Shown here piece after piece: positions 42,632 to 50,696 of a stretch of DNA of 64,000 nt. The position numbers and the translations under genes are program-made. The DNA is from Flavobacteriaceae bacterium NBU2977 (GTDB lineage Bacteria > Bacteroidota > Bacteroidia > Flavobacteriales > Flavobacteriaceae). Location of the stretch: the NCBI GenBank assembly GCA_019931105.1, contig JAIOUW010000001.1, positions 682,001 through 746,000 on the forward strand, given 5' to 3'. The notes beneath the pieces are model-generated. The model searched no databases. It was not told the origin of the DNA and saw only the letters and a list, made by a program, of their open reading frames with translations. Each line of letters begins with the position of its first letter. The first letter of the stretch is position 1.

Positions 42632-44404
42632 TCAACTCACGATTCCCATCTTCTTTAAAAGAAAGGAAGCATTCATATTCTGACAAATACCTTCTTTGAA
42701 TTTATAGTCAAAATGAAGTTCATTGTCTATGATCTCCGCATCGAAAAAGTAGTTCTTGATCTGCGACAGTTCTTCGCTTACTTTGCACAGACTCAGGTCG
42801 TGCGTGGCGATGATTCCCGTTGATCTTGAGGCCACCAATCGTTCAACGAACTTTCTTGATCCCTTGGCCTTGTCGGTACTGTTCGTACCTTTCAATATTT
42901 CATCGAGAACGATAAAATAGCGGTCTTTTTGAATTTGATCGACGATAAACTTCAGACGTTTCAACTCAGAAAAGAAATACGATTCATCATCGGTCAAAGA
43001 ATCGGTGGTACGCATGCTCGTAATCAATTTAATGGGCGAATAGATCGTACTTTTCGCACAGACCGGAAGACCGATGTTGGCCATCATGATCTGCAAAGAA
43101 ACAGTGCGTAGAAACGTGCTCTTACCCGCCATATTGGCCCCGGTAATGATGAAAAATTGTTCATCGTCGATTTGAAAATCGTTAGGCACACACTTTTTAG
43201 GGTCCAAAAGAGGATGCCCGGCCTCTTCTGATTTTATGACTATGTTCTCCGAAGTCAACTTCGGAAAAGTATAGGCAGGGTGATTAAATGCAAAATTTCC
43301 CAGGCTGTTATAAGCGTCGAAAAAGGCGATGGTATTGAACCAATTCTCGGTTTTTGCCCCGTGTTTCGCTACCCACGCCTCGATTTTAAAGCTTAGGTCA
43401 AGGTCTCGAAGCAAGAAAGCGTTGGTGAAAATACTTACGAGAATATTATTGCGTTGGTCCAAGGCCCCAAGCAACTTTGAAAACCGTTTTAAAATAGCAG
43501 AGGTTTTTTCATTTTCCGAAATAATCGTTTCCCTTCTCTCCTTAAGCAATTCAGAATCAAAATCAACAGCTTCCAAATCATGGATCAACTTTTGGTATTG
43601 GTTGAAAGTGCTTTGAATTTTTGCGGTATCAGATGAAAGTTTATTGACCGCTTTAAAATACTTTGCCGTTATGCCCAGGCCCAAAAGAAACCAAAGACCC
43701 AATATCCATCCCGGAACAAAATCCACAAAAAACCCTATGAACAACACCGCTGAAATTATGGAAAAAACCATCGGAAGGGTTTTCATAAAGGCAGGCAAAA
43801 ATGGTTGGTAACCTTGCATCCATTTATTAATTGCCTTATAGGAGGTTTCGGTTTTTACCAATGAAGCTATGGCCAAAAACTCTTGGCGCCAATCGTACAT
43901 CTCCCTCAGTTCTTGAATCGCTTTTTGTTTTTGCGCAATGTCAAGAATTGCGTTTTTGGTCAACAAGGCGGCCAACGTATCACTACCCTGTTGTAAAGCT
44001 GTACGGTTCAGATATTGGTAAAAAGAACCCCTACCGAACAAGTCGATATCTTGGCTAAAATGATGGCAGGGGTCTTTGTATTCGTTGCCCTGGGGCAAAT
44101 CGCCAAAATCCCGTCCGAGGACTTTCAGTTCGGTTTTATTCAGGTCGATAAGTGCCAGAAGTTTATCTCTTTGATACTGTAAATCGGTATGTCGGGAAAC
44201 CAAATAAAGGAAAAGTGCCATCCCAGGAATCAAAATCGCCAAAATCAACTTTATATTCCCCCAGCTCAGATAAATGCCGAACACCGTAACTATAAAGACC
44301 AACAAACGCAACAAGCTGGAACCCGAGAGATTTTGCTTGACTTTTGCCAAATGCCCGTCATATTTATTGATACGTTCTTGAAAAAATGAATGGAGGTCAT
44401 GCAT
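42632..44404 (-). CDS. Membrane-anchored MutS-type ATPase
   Basis: A 590-residue protein with a MutS C-terminal ATPase domain: Walker A GANMAGKSTFLRT at about residue 420, Walker B YFIVLDEILKGTN, and the His-loop region GIIATHDLSL. The mismatch-recognition domain I and connector are absent. The N-terminus has two helices (about 30-68, LLRLLVFIVTVFGIYLSWG), and another pair lies at about 213-250, so it should sit in the membrane. It is not the repair MutS or MutS2 (no Smr domain). The role is unknown; it is the last gene of a minus-strand set. Confidence 0.88.
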   Translation of the reverse strand: MHDLHSFFQERINKYDGHLAKVKQNLSGSSLLRLLVFIVTVFGIYLSWGNIKLILAILIPGMALFLYLVSRHTDLQYQRDKLLALIDLNKTELKVLGRDFGDLPQGNEYKDPCHHFSQDIDLFGRGSFYQYLNRTALQQGSDTLAALLTKNAILDIAQKQKAIQELREMYDWRQEFLAIASLVKTETSYKAINKWMQGYQPFLPAFMKTLPMVFSIISAVLFIGFFVDFVPGWILGLWFLLGLGITAKYFKAVNKLSSDTAKIQSTFNQYQKLIHDLEAVDFDSELLKERRETIISENEKTSAILKRFSKLLGALDQRNNILVSIFTNAFLLRDLDLSFKIEAWVAKHGAKTENWFNTIAFFDAYNSLGNFAFNHPAYTFPKLTSENIVIKSEEAGHPLLDPKKCVPNDFQIDDEQFFIITGANMAGKSTFLRTVSLQIMMANIGLPVCAKSTIYSPIKLITSMRTTDSLTDDESYFFSELKRLKFIVDQIQKDRYFIVLDEILKGTNSTDKAKGSRKFVERLVASRSTGIIATHDLSLCKVSEELSQIKNYFFDAEIIDNELHFDYKFKEGICQNMNASFLLKKMGIVS

Positions 44405-44448
44405 GAAAAGATACCCTAAATTATGAGGCCAAAGATATGTATTATTGA

Positions 44449-44934
44449 CTAGCCCGAGTGGTTTGCCCTATGCATGGCGTGCAACATGGCTATTTGGCCC
44501 AGATGGTAGATGTCATGCTGCGAAATACTGGTCAAAATAGGCAGAAAAGTGTACTTTTTACCGGGCACTTGTTCTTGCAGTATTGTCTCGGGCAGGTCGG
44601 ATAGTTTTTCGATAAGTTCATTCTGCGTCTCGACCAACCTGTCTTTCAGACCATTCCATTCCTTCTCGGTATGTATATGAATGATCGTCCAATCTTCAGG
44701 GCTGTCAATTTTCAGGTCATATTCCAAATCACCGTGCAATTTTTTCAAAAGAAAAATACGCCAGTTGATGATATGTTGTACCAAAACGGCAATCGACTTT
44801 GCACTATATTTCTGGTCGTTCACGATTTCCCAAGGGATGGAATCCAACTTTTCCATCATTGAGATTCCGTACCACGGCTTGCCGTTAAAACACTCCTTAA
44901 GATTATGGATGATATGTTCAAATTCAGTGGTCAT
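44449..44934 (-). CDS. DinB-family (four-helix) protein
   Basis: A 161-residue metal-binding four-helix bundle. The three His ligands appear as LVQHIINWRIF, SISQHDIYHLGQI and a further His nearby. Members include thiol-dependent S-transferases (bacillithiol or mycothiol types), but here the thiol and substrate are unknown. It lies 2 bp downstream of the MmcQ/YjbR gene and 44 bp before the MutS-type gene in the same direction. Confidence 0.88.
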   Translation of the reverse strand: MTTEFEHIIHNLKECFNGKPWYGISMMEKLDSIPWEIVNDQKYSAKSIAVLVQHIINWRIFLLKKLHGDLEYDLKIDSPEDWTIIHIHTEKEWNGLKDRLVETQNELIEKLSDLPETILQEQVPGKKYTFLPILTSISQHDIYHLGQIAMLHAMHRANHSG

Positions 44935-44936
44935 AT

Positions 44937-45296
44937 TTAATCAAGGGCTTCAAATTCGGTCTTTAACTTTCGTGTAAATTTTGAGACCACCAAGTCATAC
45001 GAGTGATCGGTCAACTCCAAAATCAATTTCGGAGGAAGGGATTCCAACAACAGCGTATTCCAATGCACTTTGTTCATATGATATCCCGCAATGATATCGC
45101 CATCGTATTCCTCTCGAAGTGAAATAGCCCTTTCGGGGTCGCATTTCAAATTGACCTGTGACGGGGTTCTTTCCAATCCCGATAGGGCAAACATTTTACC
45201 CATAACCTTAAAGACCAAAGTCTGTTCGTCAAAAGGGAAATCTTCGGTTACGCCTTTTTTCGATAAGCAATACTCCCTGAATTCTTCAATGTTCAT
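44937..45296 (-). CDS. MmcQ/YjbR-family protein
   Basis: A 119-residue protein with the family pattern: FREYCLSKKGVTEDFPFDE near the N-terminus, VFKVMGKMFAL, LKCDPERAISLREE and AGYHMNKVHWNTLLL. The fold is CyaY-like, and members are thought to bind DNA; the function is unclear. It lies between the GNAT gene (9 bp) and the DinB gene (2 bp). Confidence 0.92.
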   Translation of the reverse strand: MNIEEFREYCLSKKGVTEDFPFDEQTLVFKVMGKMFALSGLERTPSQVNLKCDPERAISLREEYDGDIIAGYHMNKVHWNTLLLESLPPKLILELTDHSYDLVVSKFTRKLKTEFEALD

Positions 45297-45305
45297 ATTC
45301 GCTAT

Positions 45306-45842
45306 TTAATGCGCCAATCTTGAAATAAACTCCAGATCCGGCCAATAGTACCTTGTCTTTGTAATCTCGCAATCTCCGATATCGATGTCATTTATGGTCT
45401 CCAAAGCATTTCCGCCGATACGTTCATAAAACCTTGCCGCTTTTGTATTGCCGATCAAGACCCATAGGTACATTGAAGTTCTGCCTTTTTCTTTCAAAAG
45501 GCCAGCTGCATCTATCATCAACCGCTCTCCGATTCGGCGACCTATAAAATTTGAATCTACATGTAGATTATCGATAAGGGTGCCATATTTTTGATGATCA
45601 TCGATATAGCCACAGATGAACCCGACTATTTCATTGCCTATTTCGGCAACCAGGACGAATTGATTCTGGCGCGGGTTTTCAAGACGACCCTTCCAAACGG
45701 TCAATCGTTCCTCCACAACCTTATTGTCTAAAAAATTATCGCTGAGAGCCCCGCGGTAATTCTGTTGCCAACTTTTGGCATGTAGCGCCGCAATGGCCCT
45801 ATAATCATGTTTTGAAGCAGTCCTAAAAGCAATCATTTTCAA
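45306..45842 (-). CDS. GNAT-family N-acetyltransferase
   Basis: A 178-residue acetyl-CoA-dependent acetyltransferase with the acetyl-CoA loop in RRIGERLM (Q/RxxGxG/A type) and strand IDNLHVDSNFIG before it, followed by LWVLIGNTKAARFYERIG. The substrate is unknown. It overlaps the stop of the Dabb-type gene by 4 bp and lies 9 bp before the MmcQ gene. Confidence 0.9.
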   Translation of the reverse strand: MKMIAFRTASKHDYRAIAALHAKSWQQNYRGALSDNFLDNKVVEERLTVWKGRLENPRQNQFVLVAEIGNEIVGFICGYIDDHQKYGTLIDNLHVDSNFIGRRIGERLMIDAAGLLKEKGRTSMYLWVLIGNTKAARFYERIGGNALETINDIDIGDCEITKTRYYWPDLEFISRLAH

Positions 45843-46231
45843 ATACCCTGCGAATCGTAGACGATTACTTTTGACCAGAGGTCGCTAGATTCTTCAATGA
45901 ACAATTTATGCGGTGCCTCGTCTTGATAATTCTGTTGCGCCTCGGCCGATTCAAAGGTTACGATCAATGAATAGGTGAACGAACCGTCTACCACATCACG
46001 GCTCGCCTTTGGGGGCTTGCCGATAAAATTGGTCTTGGCATAGGCCGAATTGTCCAAAAACTTCTGTAGAGAAGTCTCAAAAGCGCTTCGGTCTTCATGG
46101 CTATCGGGATTCTTTAGCCAAAAATAGACGGTGTGCGCAAAATTAGGGTCGAATTGTTTCATTTCATTTTTCGTTTGGCCGTAGGTGGTAACGGCGGCAA
46201 TTAATAATAAGGTGCAAATAATTTTTTTCAT
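45839..46231 (-). CDS. Exported Dabb-type (stress-responsive A/B barrel) protein
   Basis: A 130-residue protein with a signal peptide (KKIICTLLLIAAVTTYGQ) and a dimeric alpha/beta-barrel core: FAHTVYFWLKNPDSHEDRSA, then FIGKPPKASRDVVDG and YSLIVTFESAEAQQNYQDE. The metal- or heme-free Dabb fold usually has no known reaction. It overlaps the GNAT gene by 4 bp and heads the GNAT-MmcQ-DinB-MutS-type set. Confidence 0.85.
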   Translation of the reverse strand: MKKIICTLLLIAAVTTYGQTKNEMKQFDPNFAHTVYFWLKNPDSHEDRSAFETSLQKFLDNSAYAKTNFIGKPPKASRDVVDGSFTYSLIVTFESAEAQQNYQDEAPHKLFIEESSDLWSKVIVYDSQGI

Positions 46232-46328
46232 GTGTTTAACTTATTGTCATTCAATGGTCACATGTAACCTTTGAGAAAAAAATAATCTTTGTTCTGTGGG
46301 TTTAAGGATTATTTTAATCATGTCGGTT

Positions 46329-46952
46329 TCATTTCTCAAGTATTTTTTTCTGATTTTCTGCCAATTCCAAAGCGGAATAGTCCAATTTCCAACCGATGGT
46401 CTCCGCAATTTTCTCTATCAAAAGCACGGCCTCCAAAGCTTCCTTTTTTGCCGTTTCCATGAGTCCGCTTTTCGGTATTTTATCCATGATATGTTGCCGC
46501 GCCTCTTTGTTCAAGTTGGTCAGGTCATCTGAAGAAAATGTGTTGAACATGCTGTTCTTGATATCGTAGAACTTCAGATGGGGTTCGATCGACAATACTT
46601 CGGGTTGTGGAAAATGGGTCAGTATAATTTTCTTCTTATCGGTGTCGGCCCGCATTTCTATTTTTCTAAAATCGTAGCCAATATGGGTCTTGGCATTGAT
46701 AATGACCAAGGCTTTCTTTCTGCCGGCGAAAAGATTCATGAACAGGTCTTTGGTATTCTCATACGAATATATTTCGGCAAAATCGCCTTCGACCGAAATC
46801 AACTTGCAGACACTTCTGATCTTTTCCAACAGTATGACGGACTGTTCGTTGGTACGTTCTTTCTGTTGCTTCGAGCGAAAACGGGAGAACAGCCAATACA
46901 TGATGATGGCCCCGAGAATAAATCCTATAACGAGCAGGGGAAAACTATCCAT
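46329..46952 (-). CDS. DUF4230 membrane-anchored protein
   Basis: A 207-residue protein with one N-terminal helix (residues 4-23, LVIGFILGAIIMYWLFSRF), a charged linker and a DUF4230 domain (KIRSVCKLISVEGDFAEIY, IINAKTHIGYDFRKIE, ILTHFPQPEVLSIEPHLKFY). The function is unknown. It overlaps the DUF4260 gene by 8 bp. Confidence 0.9.
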   Translation of the reverse strand: MDSFPLLVIGFILGAIIMYWLFSRFRSKQQKERTNEQSVILLEKIRSVCKLISVEGDFAEIYSYENTKDLFMNLFAGRKKALVIINAKTHIGYDFRKIEMRADTDKKKIILTHFPQPEVLSIEPHLKFYDIKNSMFNTFSSDDLTNLNKEARQHIMDKIPKSGLMETAKKEALEAVLLIEKIAETIGWKLDYSALELAENQKKILEK

Positions 46953-47304
46953 TTTTCTTTCCTATTTCACCTAAATGGGTAAACTTGAATCCGTTATCGT
47001 ATTTGAGTCCGTAACCAAAAATCCTGTCCAAGCTGGCATGGGCGAACAAAATTACCCCGGTCAATTGAAGTAAAGGTACTGAAAGATAGATCCCCATAAA
47101 ATATATGGCGACGGCTAGGCCTTTATGATGAAACAAATTGTACGTAAAAGCGCCTATTCTGTTTCCAAAAAGATAACCAATCATCCCGATATCCGGGATC
47201 AATATCAGCAGAAGAAACAACCACCATTGATAACCAAGTAAACTGAACAGATAAATGCCCAAAATGAACATAAACAATTCTTCCAACTTCAATATCGCAT
47301 TCAT
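46945..47304 (-). CDS. DUF4260 membrane protein
   Basis: A 119-residue membrane protein with four hydrophobic segments and the family pattern LKLEELFMFILGIYLF, PDIGMIGYLFGNRIGAFTYN, FHHKGLAVAIYF and HASLDRIFGYGLKY. The function is unknown. It overlaps the cyclase gene by 4 bp and the DUF4230 gene by 8 bp, so the three are one transcript. Confidence 0.92.
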   Translation of the reverse strand: MNAILKLEELFMFILGIYLFSLLGYQWWLFLLLILIPDIGMIGYLFGNRIGAFTYNLFHHKGLAVAIYFMGIYLSVPLLQLTGVILFAHASLDRIFGYGLKYDNGFKFTHLGEIGKKNG

Positions 47305-48053
47305 TCTTCCAAAATTTTATATAAAACTGGACGGCTCGGACTTGCGTCATTTTCAAAAGGGGCCACCTGTAGGTTCAAAAAATAAGTACCGTCATTTATG
47401 TAATTGGGAACAAAAACGAACTCGGTTATGGTTGCATTTTTCCGAATTTTCCCCGTTGTGTTCCAAAAGGCATTGTGCGCCAACAAAGCCCCATTGTCTT
47501 TTTCCTTGTCCACAGATGGCAAATCGATCAGCAAATGCTCGACATTTCTGGCCGCCAAAAATTCGGCCGTCTGCTCCAACAAATAGGGCGGATTCGTATT
47601 CGAATATTGTCGCGATAACTTGTCTTTCAGATTAGGGATTGTTCTGATGACCACGGCATTTCTCTTTTTATCGCCCAAGGCATACTGCATCTGCTTTCTC
47701 GAAATCACGAAATCGTTTTGGTACTTCTCGGGGGCGATGGTCACCAACTCGGCCAAAAAGAAAAACCTGTTCAAGTTCTTATTTACCGAATGGAATTCCT
47801 CGGTGATATGGCCTACACATTCGGTGTGCGTAACATGCGCATGCGGATTGAACCAAATATCATTGAAGTTCGTAGAGGCCCCTTCGGAAACTTTACCGAT
47901 AAACTCGCCCTCGGTATGCGGTTCGATTCTCGGTTGATCTAGGTACCATGCGTTCACATTGGTAAAATTACCGAACAGGGGTATCGAAATATCCAAGGGC
48001 TTCGAAAGATCGATCCTGTAGTTTGTATCGTTGTTTTTTATAGTGGCTATCAT
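47301..48053 (-). CDS. Cyclase-family metal-dependent hydrolase (kynurenine formamidase-like)
   Basis: A 250-residue protein of the cyclase/KynB superfamily. The usual HxGTHxDxPxH metal motif is present only in altered form (FNPHAHVTHTECVGH), so activity is not certain; the later HLLIDLPSVDKE and LLAHNAFWNT keep the family order. An upstream ATG at 48077 lies in a GC-rich repeat, so I start at 48053 (MIATIKNNDTNYRIDL). It is the first gene of cyclase - DUF4260 - DUF4230. Confidence 0.88.
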   Translation of the reverse strand: MIATIKNNDTNYRIDLSKPLDISIPLFGNFTNVNAWYLDQPRIEPHTEGEFIGKVSEGASTNFNDIWFNPHAHVTHTECVGHITEEFHSVNKNLNRFFFLAELVTIAPEKYQNDFVISRKQMQYALGDKKRNAVVIRTIPNLKDKLSRQYSNTNPPYLLEQTAEFLAARNVEHLLIDLPSVDKEKDNGALLAHNAFWNTTGKIRKNATITEFVFVPNYINDGTYFLNLQVAPFENDASPSRPVLYKILEE

Positions 48054-48057
48054 AGGC

Positions 48058-48088
48058 CTCTCCCCAACCCTCTCCAAAGAAGAGGGAG
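48058..48088. repeat. GC-rich palindromic repeat, copy 1
   Basis: Arms CCCTCT and AGAGGG around a 7-nt loop, within CTCCCCAACCCTCTCCAAAG. It resembles the element at 49361-49389 and a class of short dispersed repeats I recall in Flavobacteriia. Confidence 0.6.
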
Positions 48089-48212
48089 CAAATTAATGTT
48101 CTTGATACTTTACGGGTTGACAATCTATCCCATAAACCATTCTTTGTAAATCAAAACTCTGGGGCATCTCGTTTTTACGATCGTAATGCTAGCATCCAGT
48201 AGTCCTTCAAAT

Positions 48213-49424
48213 TTACTTCTTTTCCAAAAAAAACAAATCGGCCGCGATTCCATCGACCAAAAACTTTCCTTTTTTGGTAACCTTTAGAATATCATCGTCA
48301 AACGTCAGTAAACCTTGATTTACATATTCCCGGCACTGCTTTGTTAGATAGTTCGAATATACGGCCCCATAGGCCGACGCAATTTTTTGTAATGATACGC
48401 CCCAGATCGTTCGCAGTCCCGTCATGATATATTCGTTATATCGATCGGTCGTAGTCAACATTTCGCTTTCAATTAGAAGCCTTCCTTCGTCGATGCCCTT
48501 TAGGTATTTTGAATTATTGCTCACGTTCCAGCTACGCCGGGCCCCATCAAAAGAATGTGCGGAGGGGCCGATACCCAAATATTTTTTTCCTTGCCAATAG
48601 GCCGAATTGTTTTTTGAGAAAAAGCCTTCTTTGCCAAAATTCGAAATTTCGTAATTGATAAGACCATTGGCTTGCATGATATCGACCAGCATATAAAATT
48701 GCCTCCCTGCATCTTCCTCGTCTACGTCGGCCACTTCTCCCTTTTTGACCATATGTGCCAAAGCCGTCCTTGGTTCAACGGTCAAAGCATAGCTCGAGAC
48801 ATGCGGAATGCCATATGTCAAGGCCTTATCTATATTTTTCTTCCAGCGTTTATCGTCCATCCCGGGAATACCATAGATCAAATCGATTGAAATATTTTCA
48901 AACTTCTTAGAGGCTTCCGAAATGCAGTTTTCAGCTTCGCGGGCGTTATGTGCCCGGTTCATCAACTTTAGATCGTCGTCGAAAAATGATTGTATACCTA
49001 TGCTGAGGCGGTTGATCCCGCTGTCAATATAGTCCGCAAAGATAGTTCTCGACTGCGCTCGAACAGACACCAAATCATCGGGATTGGCCTCCAAAGTGAT
49101 TTCTGGGGTTTGGGAGACTTGATAGTTATCGTAAACCGTACGAATCAATCGATCGATTTCTTGGGATGTCAATACCGATGGTGTGCCTCCCCCAAAATAA
49201 ATGGTTTCGACGATTTCACTTCCAAATTCATTTTTTCGGAGTTCCAGCTCTTTTTGCAAGGCCAAGACCATCGCATCCTTTTTTGCCATTGAGGTAGAAA
49301 AATGGAAATCGCAATAATGACATGCTTGTTTACAAAAAGGAATGTGGATGTAGATGCCAAGCCCCCCTCTTATCCCCCCAAAGGGGAGATGCTTTTCTGA
49401 TGCGTTCAAGGTTTTAGATTCCAA
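48213..49424 (-). CDS. hemW: Radical SAM protein HemW (heme chaperone)
   Basis: A 403-residue radical SAM protein, formerly called oxygen-independent coproporphyrinogen oxidase-like; it binds heme and hands it to other proteins. The iron-sulfur motif CKQACHYCDFHF (CxxxCxxC) is followed by ETIYFGGGTPSVL and LSIGIQSFFDD. HemW normally starts directly before GIYIHIPFCKQ. Here the only upstream ATG adds about 22 residues, of which roughly residues 12-22 (HLPFGGIRGGL) come from a GC-rich repeat. The upstream gene is ruvC, 9 bp away. Confidence 0.94.
   Translation of the reverse strand: MESKTLNASEKHLPFGGIRGGLGIYIHIPFCKQACHYCDFHFSTSMAKKDAMVLALQKELELRKNEFGSEIVETIYFGGGTPSVLTSQEIDRLIRTVYDNYQVSQTPEITLEANPDDLVSVRAQSRTIFADYIDSGINRLSIGIQSFFDDDLKLMNRAHNAREAENCISEASKKFENISIDLIYGIPGMDDKRWKKNIDKALTYGIPHVSSYALTVEPRTALAHMVKKGEVADVDEEDAGRQFYMLVDIMQANGLINYEISNFGKEGFFSKNNSAYWQGKKYLGIGPSAHSFDGARRSWNVSNNSKYLKGIDEGRLLIESEMLTTTDRYNEYIMTGLRTIWGVSLQKIASAYGAVYSNYLTKQCREYVNQGLLTFDDDILKVTKKGKFLVDGIAADLFFLEKK
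49361..49389. repeat. GC-rich repeat, copy 2, inside the hemW start
   Basis: GCCCCCCTCTTATCCCCCC followed by AAAGGGGAGA, containing the palindrome CCCCAAAGGGG. On the minus strand it encodes residues of about 12-22 of the HemW frame. It is related in composition to the element at 48058-48088. Confidence 0.65.
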
Positions 49425-49433
49425 AGGGATGAA

Positions 49434-50036
49434 CTATTTTTTCTTTTTTCTCAAATCGATGTTCGAAGCAATGGTGGTTCCCCTTTTGGTAATCAGTTGG
49501 CCATTCTGCTTCACGAAAGCCTCCCAACCTGAATAACTTTTACCGACCTCAACACGACCTTCATTATAGAAATGACATACTGCCGCGGCCAAGCCATCGG
49601 TACTATCAAGATTTTTGGGCAAGGTTTTCAATTGCAAGGTACTTTGCAACATCTTCGCGACCTGTTCTTTACTTGCATTGCCGTTGCCCGTAATGGCCAT
49701 CTTTATTTTCTTGGGAAGGTATTCGGTAATGGGGATCTGTCGTGATAATCCGGCAGCCATGGCCACACCCTGTGCACGCCCCAACTTTAACATCGATTGC
49801 ACGTTCTTGCCATAAAAAGGAGCTTCAATGGCCATTTCATCTGGGTGATAGGTGTCTATAAGCTGTAATGTACGTTCAAAAATGAGTTTGAGCTTGGTAT
49901 AAGGATCTTTGTACTTGCCTAGCTGCAGCTCGTTCATCTGAACGAATTCCATCTTCTTGTCAACGACCTTGATAATACCGAACCCCATAATCGTGGTTCC
50001 GGGGTCGATGCCGAGTATGATCTTTTCCTTGGACAA
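49434..50036 (-). CDS. ruvC: Holliday junction resolvase RuvC
   Basis: Endonuclease that resolves Holliday junctions with RuvAB. The 200-residue protein shows the RNase H-like fold with the first acidic residue in LGIDPGTTIMGFG, Glu in MAIEAPFYGKN, and the C-terminal acidic pair in STDGLAAAVCH. It is slightly longer than the family (about 185) through a lysine-rich tail. It lies directly before hemW. Confidence 0.95.
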   Translation of the reverse strand: MSKEKIILGIDPGTTIMGFGIIKVVDKKMEFVQMNELQLGKYKDPYTKLKLIFERTLQLIDTYHPDEMAIEAPFYGKNVQSMLKLGRAQGVAMAAGLSRQIPITEYLPKKIKMAITGNGNASKEQVAKMLQSTLQLKTLPKNLDSTDGLAAAVCHFYNEGRVEVGKSYSGWEAFVKQNGQLITKRGTTIASNIDLRKKKK

Positions 50037-50125
50037 TTTTTACGTTTTGGTTTTAAGTATTCCACAGCACTTTGACTAGCTCGGTGCGACGGATAGGGAT
50101 TACGATTTTAGGCCTACATATTTGA

Positions 50126-50182
50126 AATTATACCTGTGTTTGAACTTGTATTTGTAATTGAACTTGAATATGTGCTTGAACT
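50126..50182. repeat. Degenerate hexamer-periodic stretch
   Basis: Short units of the type TTGNNN run head to tail (TTGTAT TTGTAA TTGAAC TTGAAT), with TGAACTT returning every 18 bp at 50141, 50159 and 50177. It fills the space between ruvC and the lipoprotein gene at 50183. It looks like the decayed remains of a tandem array. Confidence 0.55.
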
Positions 50183-50659
50183 TCATTTGGCATTCAATTC
50201 AATGGGGATACGATATTTGCTTTTAACGGGAACGCCCCTTTTCAGGGCGGGCGCAATTTCAGGAAGCCCCTTAAGGCCCTGAACGATAATACCGTCGAAC
50301 TCGGGCATCTGCAAGTCGATCATTCTACTCTTCTCGATATTCAAAACCTCAATATTCCCTTCTTGATCGACAATGAAATCAACATAGATCGTGGCGTTTA
50401 TTCCTTCATTTAGAACAAATTCAAATTCTTGCAATGTGGTTGTAAAGTGCTTTATTACTTCGTTTTTAAAACAATCCTTCTGTGCCGATTTGTTCGAAAG
50501 TTCGTCACAATTTTCAAAAAGGGGATAGTTATCGACCTCGTTCCAATCGATATCGCGCATTTCTTGATTGACCAGTTCACGCGTTTTTTTTTCCTTCGAC
50601 TTTTCAAAATCACAGGAAACAAAAAGAAAAGTGATCACTAAGAACCAAAAAATTCGCAT
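50183..50659 (-). CDS. Small lipoprotein with TonB_C-like domain
   Basis: A 158-residue lipoprotein (signal RIFWFLVITFLFVSC, lipidated Cys16) with a charged linker and a C-terminal TonB_C-like fold (ATIYVDFIVDQEGNIEVLNI, GLPEIAPALKRGVPVKSKYR). Its pattern YPLFENCDELSNK, CFKNEVIKHF matches the end of the M56 protein at 51851-53404 (PPIFPGCENV, CFQDMMRKHIVQHF), so the two share a module. The function is unknown. Confidence 0.82.
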   Translation of the reverse strand: MRIFWFLVITFLFVSCDFEKSKEKKTRELVNQEMRDIDWNEVDNYPLFENCDELSNKSAQKDCFKNEVIKHFTTTLQEFEFVLNEGINATIYVDFIVDQEGNIEVLNIEKSRMIDLQMPEFDGIIVQGLKGLPEIAPALKRGVPVKSKYRIPIELNAK

Positions 50660-50696
50660 CCACCGTATTACTTGCGCTGAAATTACGATTTTTAAG

